Shown piece after piece: positions 35,811 through 44,299 of a stretch of DNA of 64,000 nt (positions are counted from its first letter, which is position 1; every line of letters begins with the position of its first letter). A program made the position numbers and the translations under genes. The stretch is from the NCBI GenBank assembly GCA_937930845.1, contig CALHBJ010000003.1:124001-188000 (forward strand). Direction: 5' to 3'. The DNA is from an uncultured Rhizobiaceae group bacterium (lineage in GTDB: Bacteria; Pseudomonadota; Alphaproteobacteria; Rhizobiales; Rhizobiaceae). The notes beneath the pieces are model-generated. The model had not been told where the DNA came from, did not search any database, and worked only from the letters and a program-made list of their open reading frames with translations.

Positions 35811-37541
35811 ATGGTTTCGACTGATTCAACGTCCCTGCGGGCCGGTGTTGATCGTGACGTGCCGTTGCATCCACAAACAACATTGCGGCCCCCGTCACAG
35901 GTGATGCGGCTGTCGCGAATGGGGAGCTTTTTTCCAACGCGGTTAAGCTTCCTAAGATCCCTTTTGCGCAAGCTTGCGGAAGATGGGGCGCAGTTGAAGC
36001 GGCCGGAGTTTTCGTTGGATGGCGATGGCTATGGACATGCTGTCTATGAGATTGTGCTGGATGGCGCGCCCTATTGTCTGATTGCCTATTCAAGCGCATT
36101 GGATGATGAAATGCGAACTGACCGGGTGATCGCCGAAGCCTGGGATGCCTGTTTCATTCTTTTCGATGGACGCCCAAATGGGGAAGATGTTGCGGCGTTG
36201 CGCACCCATGCGACACAACAGGAAGCAGGGCGGTATGACCCGCGTGTGCTTGTGGTTTCCAGAGCCAATAAAAGCGTGCGGCTGTTCGAGCACACGGTTG
36301 AGCGCCTGGCGTTTGGGGACCAACCTGACGCTGCCATGATTGGAAAAATCGGTTATCTGATGCGCACTACAGCCGTTTATGGGAACGGCAAATTTGGCAT
36401 GGCGGACCGTGTGGAATTTATGAACCGCAACAGTCTGTCCCAGCCTTTCCGCCTGGAGATGCTGACCGTCTATCTGATACGCGAATTTACAATTGACCTT
36501 GTGCAACATGTGGCCAATGCCCGGGCCAAGGGAAACGCTGCCCCATTGGCAAAAGAATTTCAGCGTCAATTGGGCATTGGTAATTCCACCGGTCTTGGCA
36601 TGGCCCCGTTTTTGGTCAGCCATCCGGTGTTGATCAACAATTGGATGCAGGTGCGGGAAACGGCTCTGGCCCGTGTGCGGGCCGTTGTTGAGGCCAATCC
36701 AGAACAGATCAGGGAATTTAAGGAATTGCTGGAACAGGTGCGCAGGCACCTGGGCCAATGGCATGTTGACGACGTGGACGAACAGGTGCGGATTGATGTC
36801 CTGCGCGATGAATTTGATCAATTTTGCGAAATTGTGCCCGCGCAACTCGCCGCACCCAATCCCTGGGACAGGCTGGTGGATGAAAGCGAACTGTTTGGTC
36901 TGGATTTGCAGGAATTGGTGGTTGCCCTGGTGTTGGAGCCCAATGGGGCGCTGGTTGACGGATTGTGCGATTGTATGGAGGATTCAACGCAGATTCATCT
37001 TGACCCAACCCAGTCTGTGGGCGATCTGCGGGACATGGTGGAAACCCATTATGATTGGGTGCTCGCCCTTGATCTTGGTGAAGCCGATGCCCGTGCCATG
37101 GTGTGGTACGTTTCGGAAGAAAAGCTTGAGCCGCGTTTGGGTGCCCGCGGGGCTGACAGTTGCGAAACCCGCGAAATGCCGCATCACATTGCCCATAAGG
37201 TCCAGGCTCTTAGGGCTGATTTGGACATGTTTGAAGAAGACCAGGTATTGGCGGTTTTCTTGATGGCCCATCCGGAACATCGTGACATTGCCCGTCGGAT
37301 TCAAACTATTTCCCGCCATCCCTACGGGGAAGTGCGTGACAATTTGGTGGCTAAAGGGGTGCGGCCGATTGATCTGTTGAGATGTAAATTATCGTTTTTT
37401 GGCGCGGCAAAATTTGACCCGCGTTCGGATCGCTGGACCCGGATTACGCTGTTTCAGGGTGCGCCGCGTGCAGCGGAACTGACGCTGGAAAATTCCGCCG
37501 ATGTTTTCCTTCCCGCGTTCGGTCTGGACCCTTTTGCCTAG
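35811..37541 (+). CDS. Unrecognised 576-residue protein of the M19/DUF3726/Ldh2 cassette
   Basis: I do not recognise this family. No signal peptide or membrane helix is evident. It looks like a folded soluble protein with motifs that read as conserved: L-M-R-T-T-A-V-Y-G-N-G-K-F-G-M-A-D-R near residue 185, and L-G-I-G-N-S-T-G-L-G-M-A-P-F-L-V-S-H-P near 250, the latter resembling a phosphate- or cofactor-holding glycine loop. The C-terminal half is acidic and helical. It lies 25 bases after the M19-like gene behind GGGAGGA, and the DUF3726 gene starts two bases after its stop, so the products probably act together. Confidence 0.75.
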   Translation: MVSTDSTSLRAGVDRDVPLHPQTTLRPPSQVMRLSRMGSFFPTRLSFLRSLLRKLAEDGAQLKRPEFSLDGDGYGHAVYEIVLDGAPYCLIAYSSALDDEMRTDRVIAEAWDACFILFDGRPNGEDVAALRTHATQQEAGRYDPRVLVVSRANKSVRLFEHTVERLAFGDQPDAAMIGKIGYLMRTTAVYGNGKFGMADRVEFMNRNSLSQPFRLEMLTVYLIREFTIDLVQHVANARAKGNAAPLAKEFQRQLGIGNSTGLGMAPFLVSHPVLINNWMQVRETALARVRAVVEANPEQIREFKELLEQVRRHLGQWHVDDVDEQVRIDVLRDEFDQFCEIVPAQLAAPNPWDRLVDESELFGLDLQELVVALVLEPNGALVDGLCDCMEDSTQIHLDPTQSVGDLRDMVETHYDWVLALDLGEADARAMVWYVSEEKLEPRLGARGADSCETREMPHHIAHKVQALRADLDMFEEDQVLAVFLMAHPEHRDIARRIQTISRHPYGEVRDNLVAKGVRPIDLLRCKLSFFGAAKFDPRSDRWTRITLFQGAPRAAELTLENSADVFLPAFGLDPFA

Positions 37542-37542
37542 G

Positions 37543-38142
37543 ATGGATATTTCCGGCAATGAATATCGCACGACCGTGTTTAAGGCGTGTCGCGGTGTGG
37601 GGGTGATGTATGGCGTCGCAGAAGATGTGGCTGATGCTTGCCTGTTCTGGGCCAGTGTATCCCTTGAAGTGCCCGCCCGGACGATTGGTGATGCTTTGGC
37701 CGCATATGAAGCGTCGAAGCGCCCCATGGAATGGTCGCATGATGGTGAATGGGTTATCTGTCAAAATGCCAGCGTGTTGTGCGATGGCCCATCGGTGCTG
37801 GATCTTGTGGAAACCGGCCAAAGAGTTCGCATGGTATGCGACTGGCCCGAATTATTGTTGCTGTTGGCCAGACACAGGTCATGGCGACTGGCCGGTGGGG
37901 TGGAGATCAGTCTTGATGGCATCGAGTGGGCGGATGCGCTCAAAGCGACCGTGATGCCCGATACTGGGGTGCTGTGGTTGCGACCGGGGCAGGGGGGATC
38001 ATCAGCGTCCGTTCTATCAAACCGGGTCACGATTGACCCACACGAATGGTCACGAATTAAGATATTTGCGGACAAAATTCTGGTGCCTGCCGATCCGGCT
38101 AATCGACAGGACGCGGGCGCCGGCCTGACCGACAATGACTAA
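37543..38142 (+). CDS. DUF3726-family protein
   Basis: A 199-residue protein with the start typical of DUF3726 (N-E-Y-R-T-T-V-F-K-A-C-R-G-V-G, then A-E-D-V-A-D-A-C-L-F-W). Function unknown. ATG 37543 overlaps nothing and comes right after the TAG of the 576-aa gene; the frame is open back to 37501 but would overlap it. DUF3726 proteins are commonly found beside Ldh2-type dehydrogenases, as here; a role as accessory subunit is a guess. Confidence 0.72.
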   Translation: MDISGNEYRTTVFKACRGVGVMYGVAEDVADACLFWASVSLEVPARTIGDALAAYEASKRPMEWSHDGEWVICQNASVLCDGPSVLDLVETGQRVRMVCDWPELLLLLARHRSWRLAGGVEISLDGIEWADALKATVMPDTGVLWLRPGQGGSSASVLSNRVTIDPHEWSRIKIFADKILVPADPANRQDAGAGLTDND

Positions 38143-38180
38143 GGCTAAAAGACTGAGAACGGGATGCAAAGGGGAGCGCC

Positions 38181-39185
38181 ATGGGCGAGACAAGACTGAA
38201 TTTGAACGAGATTGAAGCGCTGGTTGCCGATGCTCTTAAGGGGGCGGGTGCTACGGGCGAGAATGCGGCGGCGGTTGCCAGGTCAACGGTGCGGGCGGAG
38301 CGCGATGGTGTGCGCAGTCATGGTCTGATGTATGTGCCGATTTATGCTGAACATGTGCAATGTGGGAAGGTGGACGGACAGGCCGTGCCTGTTGTTTCCC
38401 ATCCCAAACCGGGCGCTGTTCGTGTGGATGCCGCTTCAGGTTTTGCTCATCCGGCGATTGATGCCGGGATGGATGGCTTGCTCAACGCCGCGCGGACCAA
38501 TGGCGTTGGCGTGATGACTATATTCAATTCTTACAATTGCGGTGTGTTGGGGCACCATGCGGAGCGTATCGCCGAAGCCGGCCTGTTGGCGCTTTGCTTT
38601 ACCAACGCGCCAGCGTCCATTGCCCCAACGGGTGGTTCCAAACCCGTGATTGGCACCAATCCTTTTGCGCTGGGCGTGCCGGGGGAAATTGGTGCGGTGC
38701 GTTTCGTTATCGATCAATCGGCCAGCGCGATTGCCAAGAGTGAAATCATGTTGCGCAATCGCGAGGGCCAGGCGATTGAACCTGGCTGGGCGCTCGATGA
38801 AAATGGTAATTCCACCACCGATGCGGCTGCGGCATTGAAAGGGTCGATGGTGCCAAGTGGAGGTGCAAAGGGCTTTGGTGCCGGGCTAATGGTGGAAATA
38901 TTTGCTGCTGCCTTAAGCGGTGCCGTGCTCGGCAAGGATGCAAGCCCGTTTTCTGGAACGGTTGGCGGTCCGCCCAATACCGGCCAGTGCTTTATTGCCT
39001 TTGAGCCGGATAGCCTTTCCGGTGGCGCTTTTCCCATGCGCATGGATGCGCTGGTCGATGCGTTGACACAGCAGGAAGGCACGCGCCTGCCCGGGTCCAG
39101 GCGTGTGAATGCGCGCCAAAATACTGCCGATGGAATTTTGGTAGATGATGCATTGATGGCGCGCATTGCTGCATTTGCCAAGTGA
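38181..39185 (+). CDS. Malate/L-lactate/ureidoglycolate dehydrogenase-family (Ldh2) oxidoreductase
   Basis: A 334-residue Ldh2/LDH2-type NAD(P)-dependent dehydrogenase: E-R-D-G-V-R-S-H-G-L near residue 45 (catalytic His), G-V-M-T-I-F-N-S-Y-N-C-G-V-L-G-H-H, the P-T-G-G-S-K-P-V-I-G-T-N-P motif and G-A-K-G-F-G. The family reduces or oxidises 2-hydroxy acids and cyclic imino acids (malate, sulfolactate, delta-1-pyrroline-2-carboxylate), and the substrate cannot be chosen from sequence alone. Last gene of the cassette, 38 bases after DUF3726. Confidence 0.88.
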   Translation: MGETRLNLNEIEALVADALKGAGATGENAAAVARSTVRAERDGVRSHGLMYVPIYAEHVQCGKVDGQAVPVVSHPKPGAVRVDAASGFAHPAIDAGMDGLLNAARTNGVGVMTIFNSYNCGVLGHHAERIAEAGLLALCFTNAPASIAPTGGSKPVIGTNPFALGVPGEIGAVRFVIDQSASAIAKSEIMLRNREGQAIEPGWALDENGNSTTDAAAALKGSMVPSGGAKGFGAGLMVEIFAAALSGAVLGKDASPFSGTVGGPPNTGQCFIAFEPDSLSGGAFPMRMDALVDALTQQEGTRLPGSRRVNARQNTADGILVDDALMARIAAFAK

Positions 39186-39213
39186 CATCAGATTGCCGCG
39201 ATTAAAACGCACC

Positions 39214-39246
39214 GGAGCCGCACGGCATATCTGTTCATGCGGCTCC
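39214..39246. terminator. Hairpin between convergent ldh2 and terC genes
   Basis: GGAGCCGCA (39214-39222) and TGCGGCTCC (39238-39246) pair perfectly over a 15-base loop, in the 89-base gap between two converging genes. It probably serves as a shared terminator although no T-run is seen. Confidence 0.45.
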
Positions 39247-39274
39247 AGTTAAGCCATCAATCGCCGGACGTGCT

Positions 39275-40120
39275 CTAGTCCAGGTTCGCATCAATTGATG
39301 CGGTGGTGATTTTTGGATTGTCAATTTCGTGCTGTTTTTGCGCCATTAGTTTGCGCTGGTATCGGCTTTGGACAAGGTCAACCAGCAACAATACGATCAG
39401 CACGAAATAGAATGTGGATTTGGCCATTGGCTCCACCGCATATCCGGCAAGTTTGATATGGGCCAGGTGCCCGCCTTCCGACACCAGCATGATGCCAACG
39501 ATGAACAGCACAAACAGGCCCAGCACTTCGTACATACGATTTGCCGACAGGAAGGCCGAGACACGATCCGCCAGAAATAGCATCATCAGCCCGGAAATAA
39601 CAATTGCGGTTGCCATCACCAGGAACACTTTGGTCAATGCCAGCGCGGAAAGAATTGAATCAAAGGAGAAGACGAGGTTCATCAACACGATCCAGAAAAT
39701 GGCACTGGCAACAGAGCGTTGGGCGCGTTCGTGATTGGTGTTGGGATCGTGCACCGCGAGCATGTGCATAATTTCTTTCATTGCCGTATAAACAATAAAT
39801 GCGCCGCCAAACAGCACGATCAAGGAATGGCCGTTGACCGACCCTTCCGCCAGGCCCGGCAGGTTGAAGGTGAATAATTCGTCCTGGAAATAACCAATTG
39901 CTGAAACCACAATGAACAGCAACACAATCCGCAGGCCGATGGCCATGAGGATGCCAATTCGGCGCACGCGGGCCTGGTCCGCTTCTGCCACCCGTTTTGA
40001 CTCGATGGAGATGTAAAGGAGATTGTCGAAGCCCAGCACAGCTTGCAGCAAGACAAGCATGAGCAGGGTGAAAAAGTTTTCCAGTGAAAACAGGCCGTCG
40101 AAGCTCATGAATTCGAGCAT
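39275..40120 (-). CDS. TerC-family membrane protein
   Basis: A 281-residue integral membrane protein with seven to nine helices and the TerC acidic motifs (G-F-D-N-L-L-Y-I-S in the first helix and F-S-F-D-S-I-L-S-A in the sixth). Family members such as Alx and MeeF/MeeY export manganese; tellurium resistance is the historical label. I prefer ATG 40120 (GAGGGG about ten bases upstream) to the TTG at 40141. The C-terminal tail is charged and cytoplasmic. Confidence 0.86.
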   Translation of the reverse strand: MLEFMSFDGLFSLENFFTLLMLVLLQAVLGFDNLLYISIESKRVAEADQARVRRIGILMAIGLRIVLLFIVVSAIGYFQDELFTFNLPGLAEGSVNGHSLIVLFGGAFIVYTAMKEIMHMLAVHDPNTNHERAQRSVASAIFWIVLMNLVFSFDSILSALALTKVFLVMATAIVISGLMMLFLADRVSAFLSANRMYEVLGLFVLFIVGIMLVSEGGHLAHIKLAGYAVEPMAKSTFYFVLIVLLLVDLVQSRYQRKLMAQKQHEIDNPKITTASIDANLD

Positions 40121-40275
40121 ATTTGGTTTCCCCTCGCGCAACGGTGCGGTGCATTACACCGTATTTCCAGTTGAGTGTTCTTGATACAGGCACAATCGGC
40201 AAACATATAGACCGACAATGCCTCTCTTCCCCAGCAATCCCTTTTTTACAGAATCGCCAGCAGAAAGTCATCGAC

Positions 40276-41028
40276 ATGAGCAATCACACCCCCTGGAAAC
40301 ATGTATTCATGACGGGTGCCAGTTCGGGACTCGGGGAATTTACCGCGCGCAAACTGGCCGAACAGGGGTGCCATGTTTCAATTTCTGCAAGATCGCTGGA
40401 CAAACTGGAGACGATCGCTGCCTCCCACGAAAATATATCCGCCTATGCGCTGGATGTTACCGATATGGATCGCACGAGAGAAGTTGTGGCGCAGGCGGAG
40501 GCCGATCACGGGCCTATTGATCTTGCCATTTTCAGTGCCGGCGCGTGGTTCCAGAGCGGCATCTTGAACATGGAAATGGAGAATTTCGAGAAGACGGTTG
40601 ATGTGAATTTGATGGGGGTTGTGCGCAGCATTGATGCGGTATTGCCGGGCATGGTGGCGCGCGGAAAAGGGCATGTGTCATGGATTGCGTCAGTTGCGGG
40701 CTATGGCGGACTGCCCAATGCGGCGGCCTATGGCGCGACAAAATCGGCCCTCATTCATCTGGCTGAAACGGTGAAGCTGGAACTGGAGCGGAAAAACATT
40801 GCGGTCAGCGTGATCAATCCGGGCTTCGTGCGCACACCCATGACCGACAAGAACAAGTTCCCGATGCCCTTTCTTATGGAACCGGAAGATGCGGCTGTGA
40901 AAATTGTTGAAGGATTGAAGGCAAAGAAATTCGAAATCGCGTTTCCCTGGCAATTGGTGTGGATTTTGAAATTGCTCAACCATTTGCCCTATTGGCTTTA
41001 TTTCAAGCTCATTGGCCGGTTGAGCTGA
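40276..41028 (+). CDS. Short-chain dehydrogenase/reductase, membrane-associated type
   Basis: A 250-residue SDR: T-G-A-S-S-G-L-G near the start, S-A-G-A-W at the N-N-A-G position, catalytic Ser in W-I-A-S-V-A-G and Y-G-A-T-K. The last 25 residues are hydrophobic and aromatic (Q-L-V-W-I-L-K-L-L-N-H-L-P-Y-W-L-Y-F-K-L), suggesting membrane attachment as in acyl-lipid SDRs. The frame is open upstream to 40123, but the Rossmann motif starts right after ATG 40276. Its 3' end overlaps the convergent DUF1365 gene by 20 bases. Confidence 0.84.
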   Translation: MSNHTPWKHVFMTGASSGLGEFTARKLAEQGCHVSISARSLDKLETIAASHENISAYALDVTDMDRTREVVAQAEADHGPIDLAIFSAGAWFQSGILNMEMENFEKTVDVNLMGVVRSIDAVLPGMVARGKGHVSWIASVAGYGGLPNAAAYGATKSALIHLAETVKLELERKNIAVSVINPGFVRTPMTDKNKFPMPFLMEPEDAAVKIVEGLKAKKFEIAFPWQLVWILKLLNHLPYWLYFKLIGRLS

Positions 41029-41851
41029 ATTCCTGCCCATAGACAATGCGTGGCTTTGGGGCGGCGGGCCTGGTTTTGAGAGTTAGGCCCTTGCGCCACA
41101 GTTTGAGCGCTTCCCAGTGAATGCCCATCATCACTTTCACGGTCATGAGTGGATAGGCAAAAAACACTTTCACCAATGCCCAATCACTTAAGGGTTGGCG
41201 TGTGGCTTTGAAATGGGTGCGCAGCATAGCCCCCTCAGAGGTGCGCAAGGCCACGCCAAAAGTCATTTCCTCAGCCGGAGCGGTGACGTGGAAATCGTAA
41301 CTGCCTTCCACATCATTGAAGGGAGATACATAAAACTGCTTGCCGATTGAATGGGTGAACACAGTCCCGTGGGGATCGCCAGCCTGCAAGATATAGGTGA
41401 GGTCTTCGCCAAATGTATTGCGGACCTCATAGATCATCATGGCCGGTTCACCCGATGCCCGCAGGCAATAGTAAACGGTCAGGGGATTGAAGGCGTAACC
41501 CAGGATGCGGGGATAGAACACCATTTCAATGCGTTGCACGTCCTCGATCAATCCGCATTTTTTTACCTCACCCCAGGCGAATTGAGCAACGGAATTGCCG
41601 TCGCGATTGCCATGGTCGCGCGGGCGAAAACCATAGAGATTAAAGCGGTCTATCGAGAAGAACTTCAGGCGGTTCAACTCATCCATTCGGTCCACATCGG
41701 CGACGATGGTGAAAACATTGTAGGACAGTCGATGTTCAACAGGGCGCAGGCGTTTGTGAACGACCGTGCCGCGATAAAGCGCCGCTGGCGGGCGTTTGGG
41801 GCCATCCGGCATCTCGTTTAGGTCTGTCATCCCTGCGGATTGTAACGTCAC
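41009..41851 (-). CDS. DUF1365-family protein
   Basis: A 280-residue DUF1365 protein: A-L-Y-R-G-T-V-V-H-K-R at the start, P-R-I-L-G-Y-A-F-N-P-L-T-V-Y-Y-C, E-V-R-N-T-F-G-E and the C-terminal Y-P-L-M-T-V-K-V-M-M-G-I-H-W-E-A-L-K-L-W segment. GTG 41851 overlaps the stop of the upstream FAD gene (GTGA) with GAGG five bases before it, so it is the probable start; ATG 41830 is the alternative. In many bacteria this protein accompanies the same FAD enzyme and a cyclopropane fatty acid synthase; no cfa gene is here. Molecular function unknown. Confidence 0.86.
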   Translation of the reverse strand: MTLQSAGMTDLNEMPDGPKRPPAALYRGTVVHKRLRPVEHRLSYNVFTIVADVDRMDELNRLKFFSIDRFNLYGFRPRDHGNRDGNSVAQFAWGEVKKCGLIEDVQRIEMVFYPRILGYAFNPLTVYYCLRASGEPAMMIYEVRNTFGEDLTYILQAGDPHGTVFTHSIGKQFYVSPFNDVEGSYDFHVTAPAEEMTFGVALRTSEGAMLRTHFKATRQPLSDWALVKVFFAYPLMTVKVMMGIHWEALKLWRKGLTLKTRPAAPKPRIVYGQEFSSTGQ

Positions 41852-43197
41852 TCTGCTGCCTCTAAAGCCTCACTCATATGGCTGATATGGATACGGCCGG
41901 ATTCATTCTCAACGTCCCAGGGTCGACGGATGCCGCCCAATTGCTCAGCAACGGCGAGACCGGACTGCAAGCCATCTTCGTGGAAACCGGCACCAAAATG
42001 TGCCCCGCAATACCAGGTGCGATTGACCCCTTGAAGGGACCAAAGCTCGCGCTGTGCCTGCATCGCAGCGGGGTCAAATACCGGGTGCATGTAATCAATG
42101 CGCGCTGTTACATTGTCGATCTGCATGTCTTGCGGCGGGTTGAGCGTGACAAACACATTGTCTTTGACCGGCAGCTTTTGAAGCGAGTTCATCCAGTAAG
42201 TGACGCATAAATCGCGATTGGCACCACGGGGATGATAAAGGGAGGGCGCATAGTCGATATAGTTCCAGCTTGCCCATGTCAGCTTTCGTTTTGGCATGAG
42301 CTTGCGGTCGCGGTGCAGAACGGCTTCGTTGCGGGCATATTGAAATGCGCCAAGCAGGTTTTGTTCTGCAGCACTTGGGTCAGCCAGCATCGCAAGCGCC
42401 TGATCGGCATGGCTTGCGACAACCACATGGTCAAACGAGCGCGTTTCGCCCCGGGTTGTATGAACAATTGCCTGGTGGGGATTGCGTTCCACTGACACAG
42501 CACCATTGCCGGTTTCAACCTGAATGTTGCTGCTTGCCAACATCTTTTCCACATAGGTGCGCGAGCCGCCAATGACGGTGCCCCACATGGGGCGGCCTTC
42601 CACCTGCAGCAATCCGTGATTTAGGAAAAACCGGATAAATGATCTTGCCGGATAACTTGTCATATCATCGAGCTTGCTGGACCAGATGGCCGCTGCCATG
42701 GGCAGCAGGTGATGATCTATAAACTCATCGCCATAATTGCAGCGCTTCAGATAGGCTTCCAGGGTTTCGGTGTCGTCCAGATTGGGCAGGTCTTTTGGGG
42801 CCTCGCGGAAAAACCGCAAAATGTCTTTGATCATGCGCCAGTGGCGCGGCTTTGCGACATTGGACAATTGCCCGATCATGCCAAAATAGGTGCCGCCGGC
42901 ATATTCATACGCGCCATTGGCTAAAGATGCGGCGAAACCCATATTGGTGTCGTGAACGGGCACGTCGAGATGTTTGAATAGCGCGGTGAGATTGGGATAG
43001 GTCGCTTCATTGAAGCAGATGAACCCGGTATCCACGGGCACGATTTGGCCGTTGATATCCATGTCCACCGTATGGGTGTGGCCACCGATACGCTCATCGC
43101 TTTCCAGCAAAGTGACGTTGTGATTTTGGGATAGCAACCACGCCGCTGAGAGGCCTGATATTCCAGAGCCGATGACGGCTATATTAAGTGGCTTCAT
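41848..43197 (-). CDS. FAD-dependent amine oxidase-like oxidoreductase
   Basis: A 449-residue flavoprotein with the dinucleotide loop I-A-V-I-G-S-G-I-S-G-L-S-A-A-W and the second FAD motif R-I-G-G-H-T-H-T-V. It matches the NAD(P)/FAD-binding partner of DUF1365, related to squalene/phytoene desaturase-type amine oxidases. Translational overlap with the DUF1365 gene shows a tight operon. A role in membrane lipid modification or oxidative stress response is known only for homologous loci and is inferred here. Confidence 0.86.
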   Translation of the reverse strand: MKPLNIAVIGSGISGLSAAWLLSQNHNVTLLESDERIGGHTHTVDMDINGQIVPVDTGFICFNEATYPNLTALFKHLDVPVHDTNMGFAASLANGAYEYAGGTYFGMIGQLSNVAKPRHWRMIKDILRFFREAPKDLPNLDDTETLEAYLKRCNYGDEFIDHHLLPMAAAIWSSKLDDMTSYPARSFIRFFLNHGLLQVEGRPMWGTVIGGSRTYVEKMLASSNIQVETGNGAVSVERNPHQAIVHTTRGETRSFDHVVVASHADQALAMLADPSAAEQNLLGAFQYARNEAVLHRDRKLMPKRKLTWASWNYIDYAPSLYHPRGANRDLCVTYWMNSLQKLPVKDNVFVTLNPPQDMQIDNVTARIDYMHPVFDPAAMQAQRELWSLQGVNRTWYCGAHFGAGFHEDGLQSGLAVAEQLGGIRRPWDVENESGRIHISHMSEALEAAE

Positions 43198-43323
43198 ATA
43201 AAGCGCGCTTTGCAGTTCTTTAGTGTGTGATCTCTTAGCTAATACGAAGTGGAGGTTGATCTGGTTTCAGGCAAGCGCTTTTTTGCCTCATATCGATTTT
43301 GTGAAGAAATTTTTACAATCGCA
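43198..43323. promoter_or_regulatory. Gap upstream of the FAD oxidoreductase gene
   Basis: 126 bases between two genes on the minus strand. AGGCAA (43269-43274) and TTGCCT (43283-43288) form a small inverted repeat that may end the upstream hydrolase transcript or be an operator. Otherwise nothing specific is seen. Confidence 0.25.
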
Positions 43324-44238
43324 TCAATGGCTTCGCGCCAGCATCCAGTTTAATTCGCGCCGCCAATCGACCATTCGTATGGGGGTTCCGTGCTTTCCCG
43401 TGTCAAACATGATGAACTTTGCCGGATAATTTGGCTTTTTCTGCAGAATTTTTTCAAAAAACTGTTTTTGGACCTCAGGCTTAAAGACAGTGTCCCAGCT
43501 GCCATGGCCGAAGAATATCGGGATTTCAGCGCCGTTGCTTTGTAAGGCGTGGCTCTTGAGAAAATCGTCGTGCCAATGGGAACCCAGTATGAACATGCCG
43601 GACATGAGGCTTGCGGTTTGTTTTTTCTTGGCCAGCCGCCAGCAAATGCCACCGCCCATGGAGCCGCAGGCCACCACAATGCGCGCCTTAGGATAACGCT
43701 TGGCTGTATCGCGCAAAAGCGTTGCGATATCTGCGGTGCCACGGTCTTTGAAATCGGTAAATTCCGGTGTGAGCAACAGGCCATTGTTGCGCACCATCAG
43801 GTTTTGCAACCGGTTGAAATTGCCGCCAAAGGTCCAGTCATTGACGCCTTGGCGGTGATTGCCGCCCTGACCATGAACATAAATGACAGCAAGCCGTGTG
43901 CGGGACTTTGCCTTGCCCACGGCGAAATATCGATAGGTGCTGTTAGGACTTTTATATTTGCGCACCTTGCGCGACCAGCTTACCCGCGTGTTGACATATT
44001 GGTGGCGGGCCTTGCGCAGCGGAATTTTGTCGCGCTTGTAAATGTCGCGTTGTTTGTCATAGGCGACCCGCGTGTATCTGCCCTTGTTCTCGCTTTCAAT
44101 GACCTTTGGATAAGCAAAGAGCTGGTCTTTGAAGGGCTTGAGTTCCAGGGCAAAAGCGGGCTGCCATGGGGCCGCGCCCAAGGCTGCAATGCCGATAGCA
44201 AGAGACGTTAAAGATTGCCATTTGGTTAGGATTCGCAT
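43324..44238 (-). CDS. Secreted alpha/beta hydrolase
   Basis: A 304-residue alpha/beta hydrolase with an N-terminal signal peptide (hydrophobic L-A-I-G-I-A-A-L-G-A-A, cut probably after A-F-A). Oxyanion motif V-H-G-Q-G-G-N-H, nucleophile elbow G-S-M-G-G, and a C-terminal G-K-H-G supplying His; the acid may be the Asp in G-S-W-D-T-V-F. The Lys/Arg-rich segment near residues 55-95 is unusual. Looks like a periplasmic esterase; substrate unknown. Confidence 0.82.
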   Translation of the reverse strand: MRILTKWQSLTSLAIGIAALGAAPWQPAFALELKPFKDQLFAYPKVIESENKGRYTRVAYDKQRDIYKRDKIPLRKARHQYVNTRVSWSRKVRKYKSPNSTYRYFAVGKAKSRTRLAVIYVHGQGGNHRQGVNDWTFGGNFNRLQNLMVRNNGLLLTPEFTDFKDRGTADIATLLRDTAKRYPKARIVVACGSMGGGICWRLAKKKQTASLMSGMFILGSHWHDDFLKSHALQSNGAEIPIFFGHGSWDTVFKPEVQKQFFEKILQKKPNYPAKFIMFDTGKHGTPIRMVDWRRELNWMLARSH

Positions 44239-44299
44239 GGGGGCAACTTAGCCTATCGGCCGAATGATTTCACCTAAGATGTGCCTTATCAGTGTCAAT

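Noticed and set aside
39275-40275. A yybP-ykoY manganese riboswitch in front of terC
   Set aside because: TerC-family genes often carry it, but the 155 bases upstream (read on the minus strand) lack the conserved paired loops; only a loose GGGGA stretch is present.
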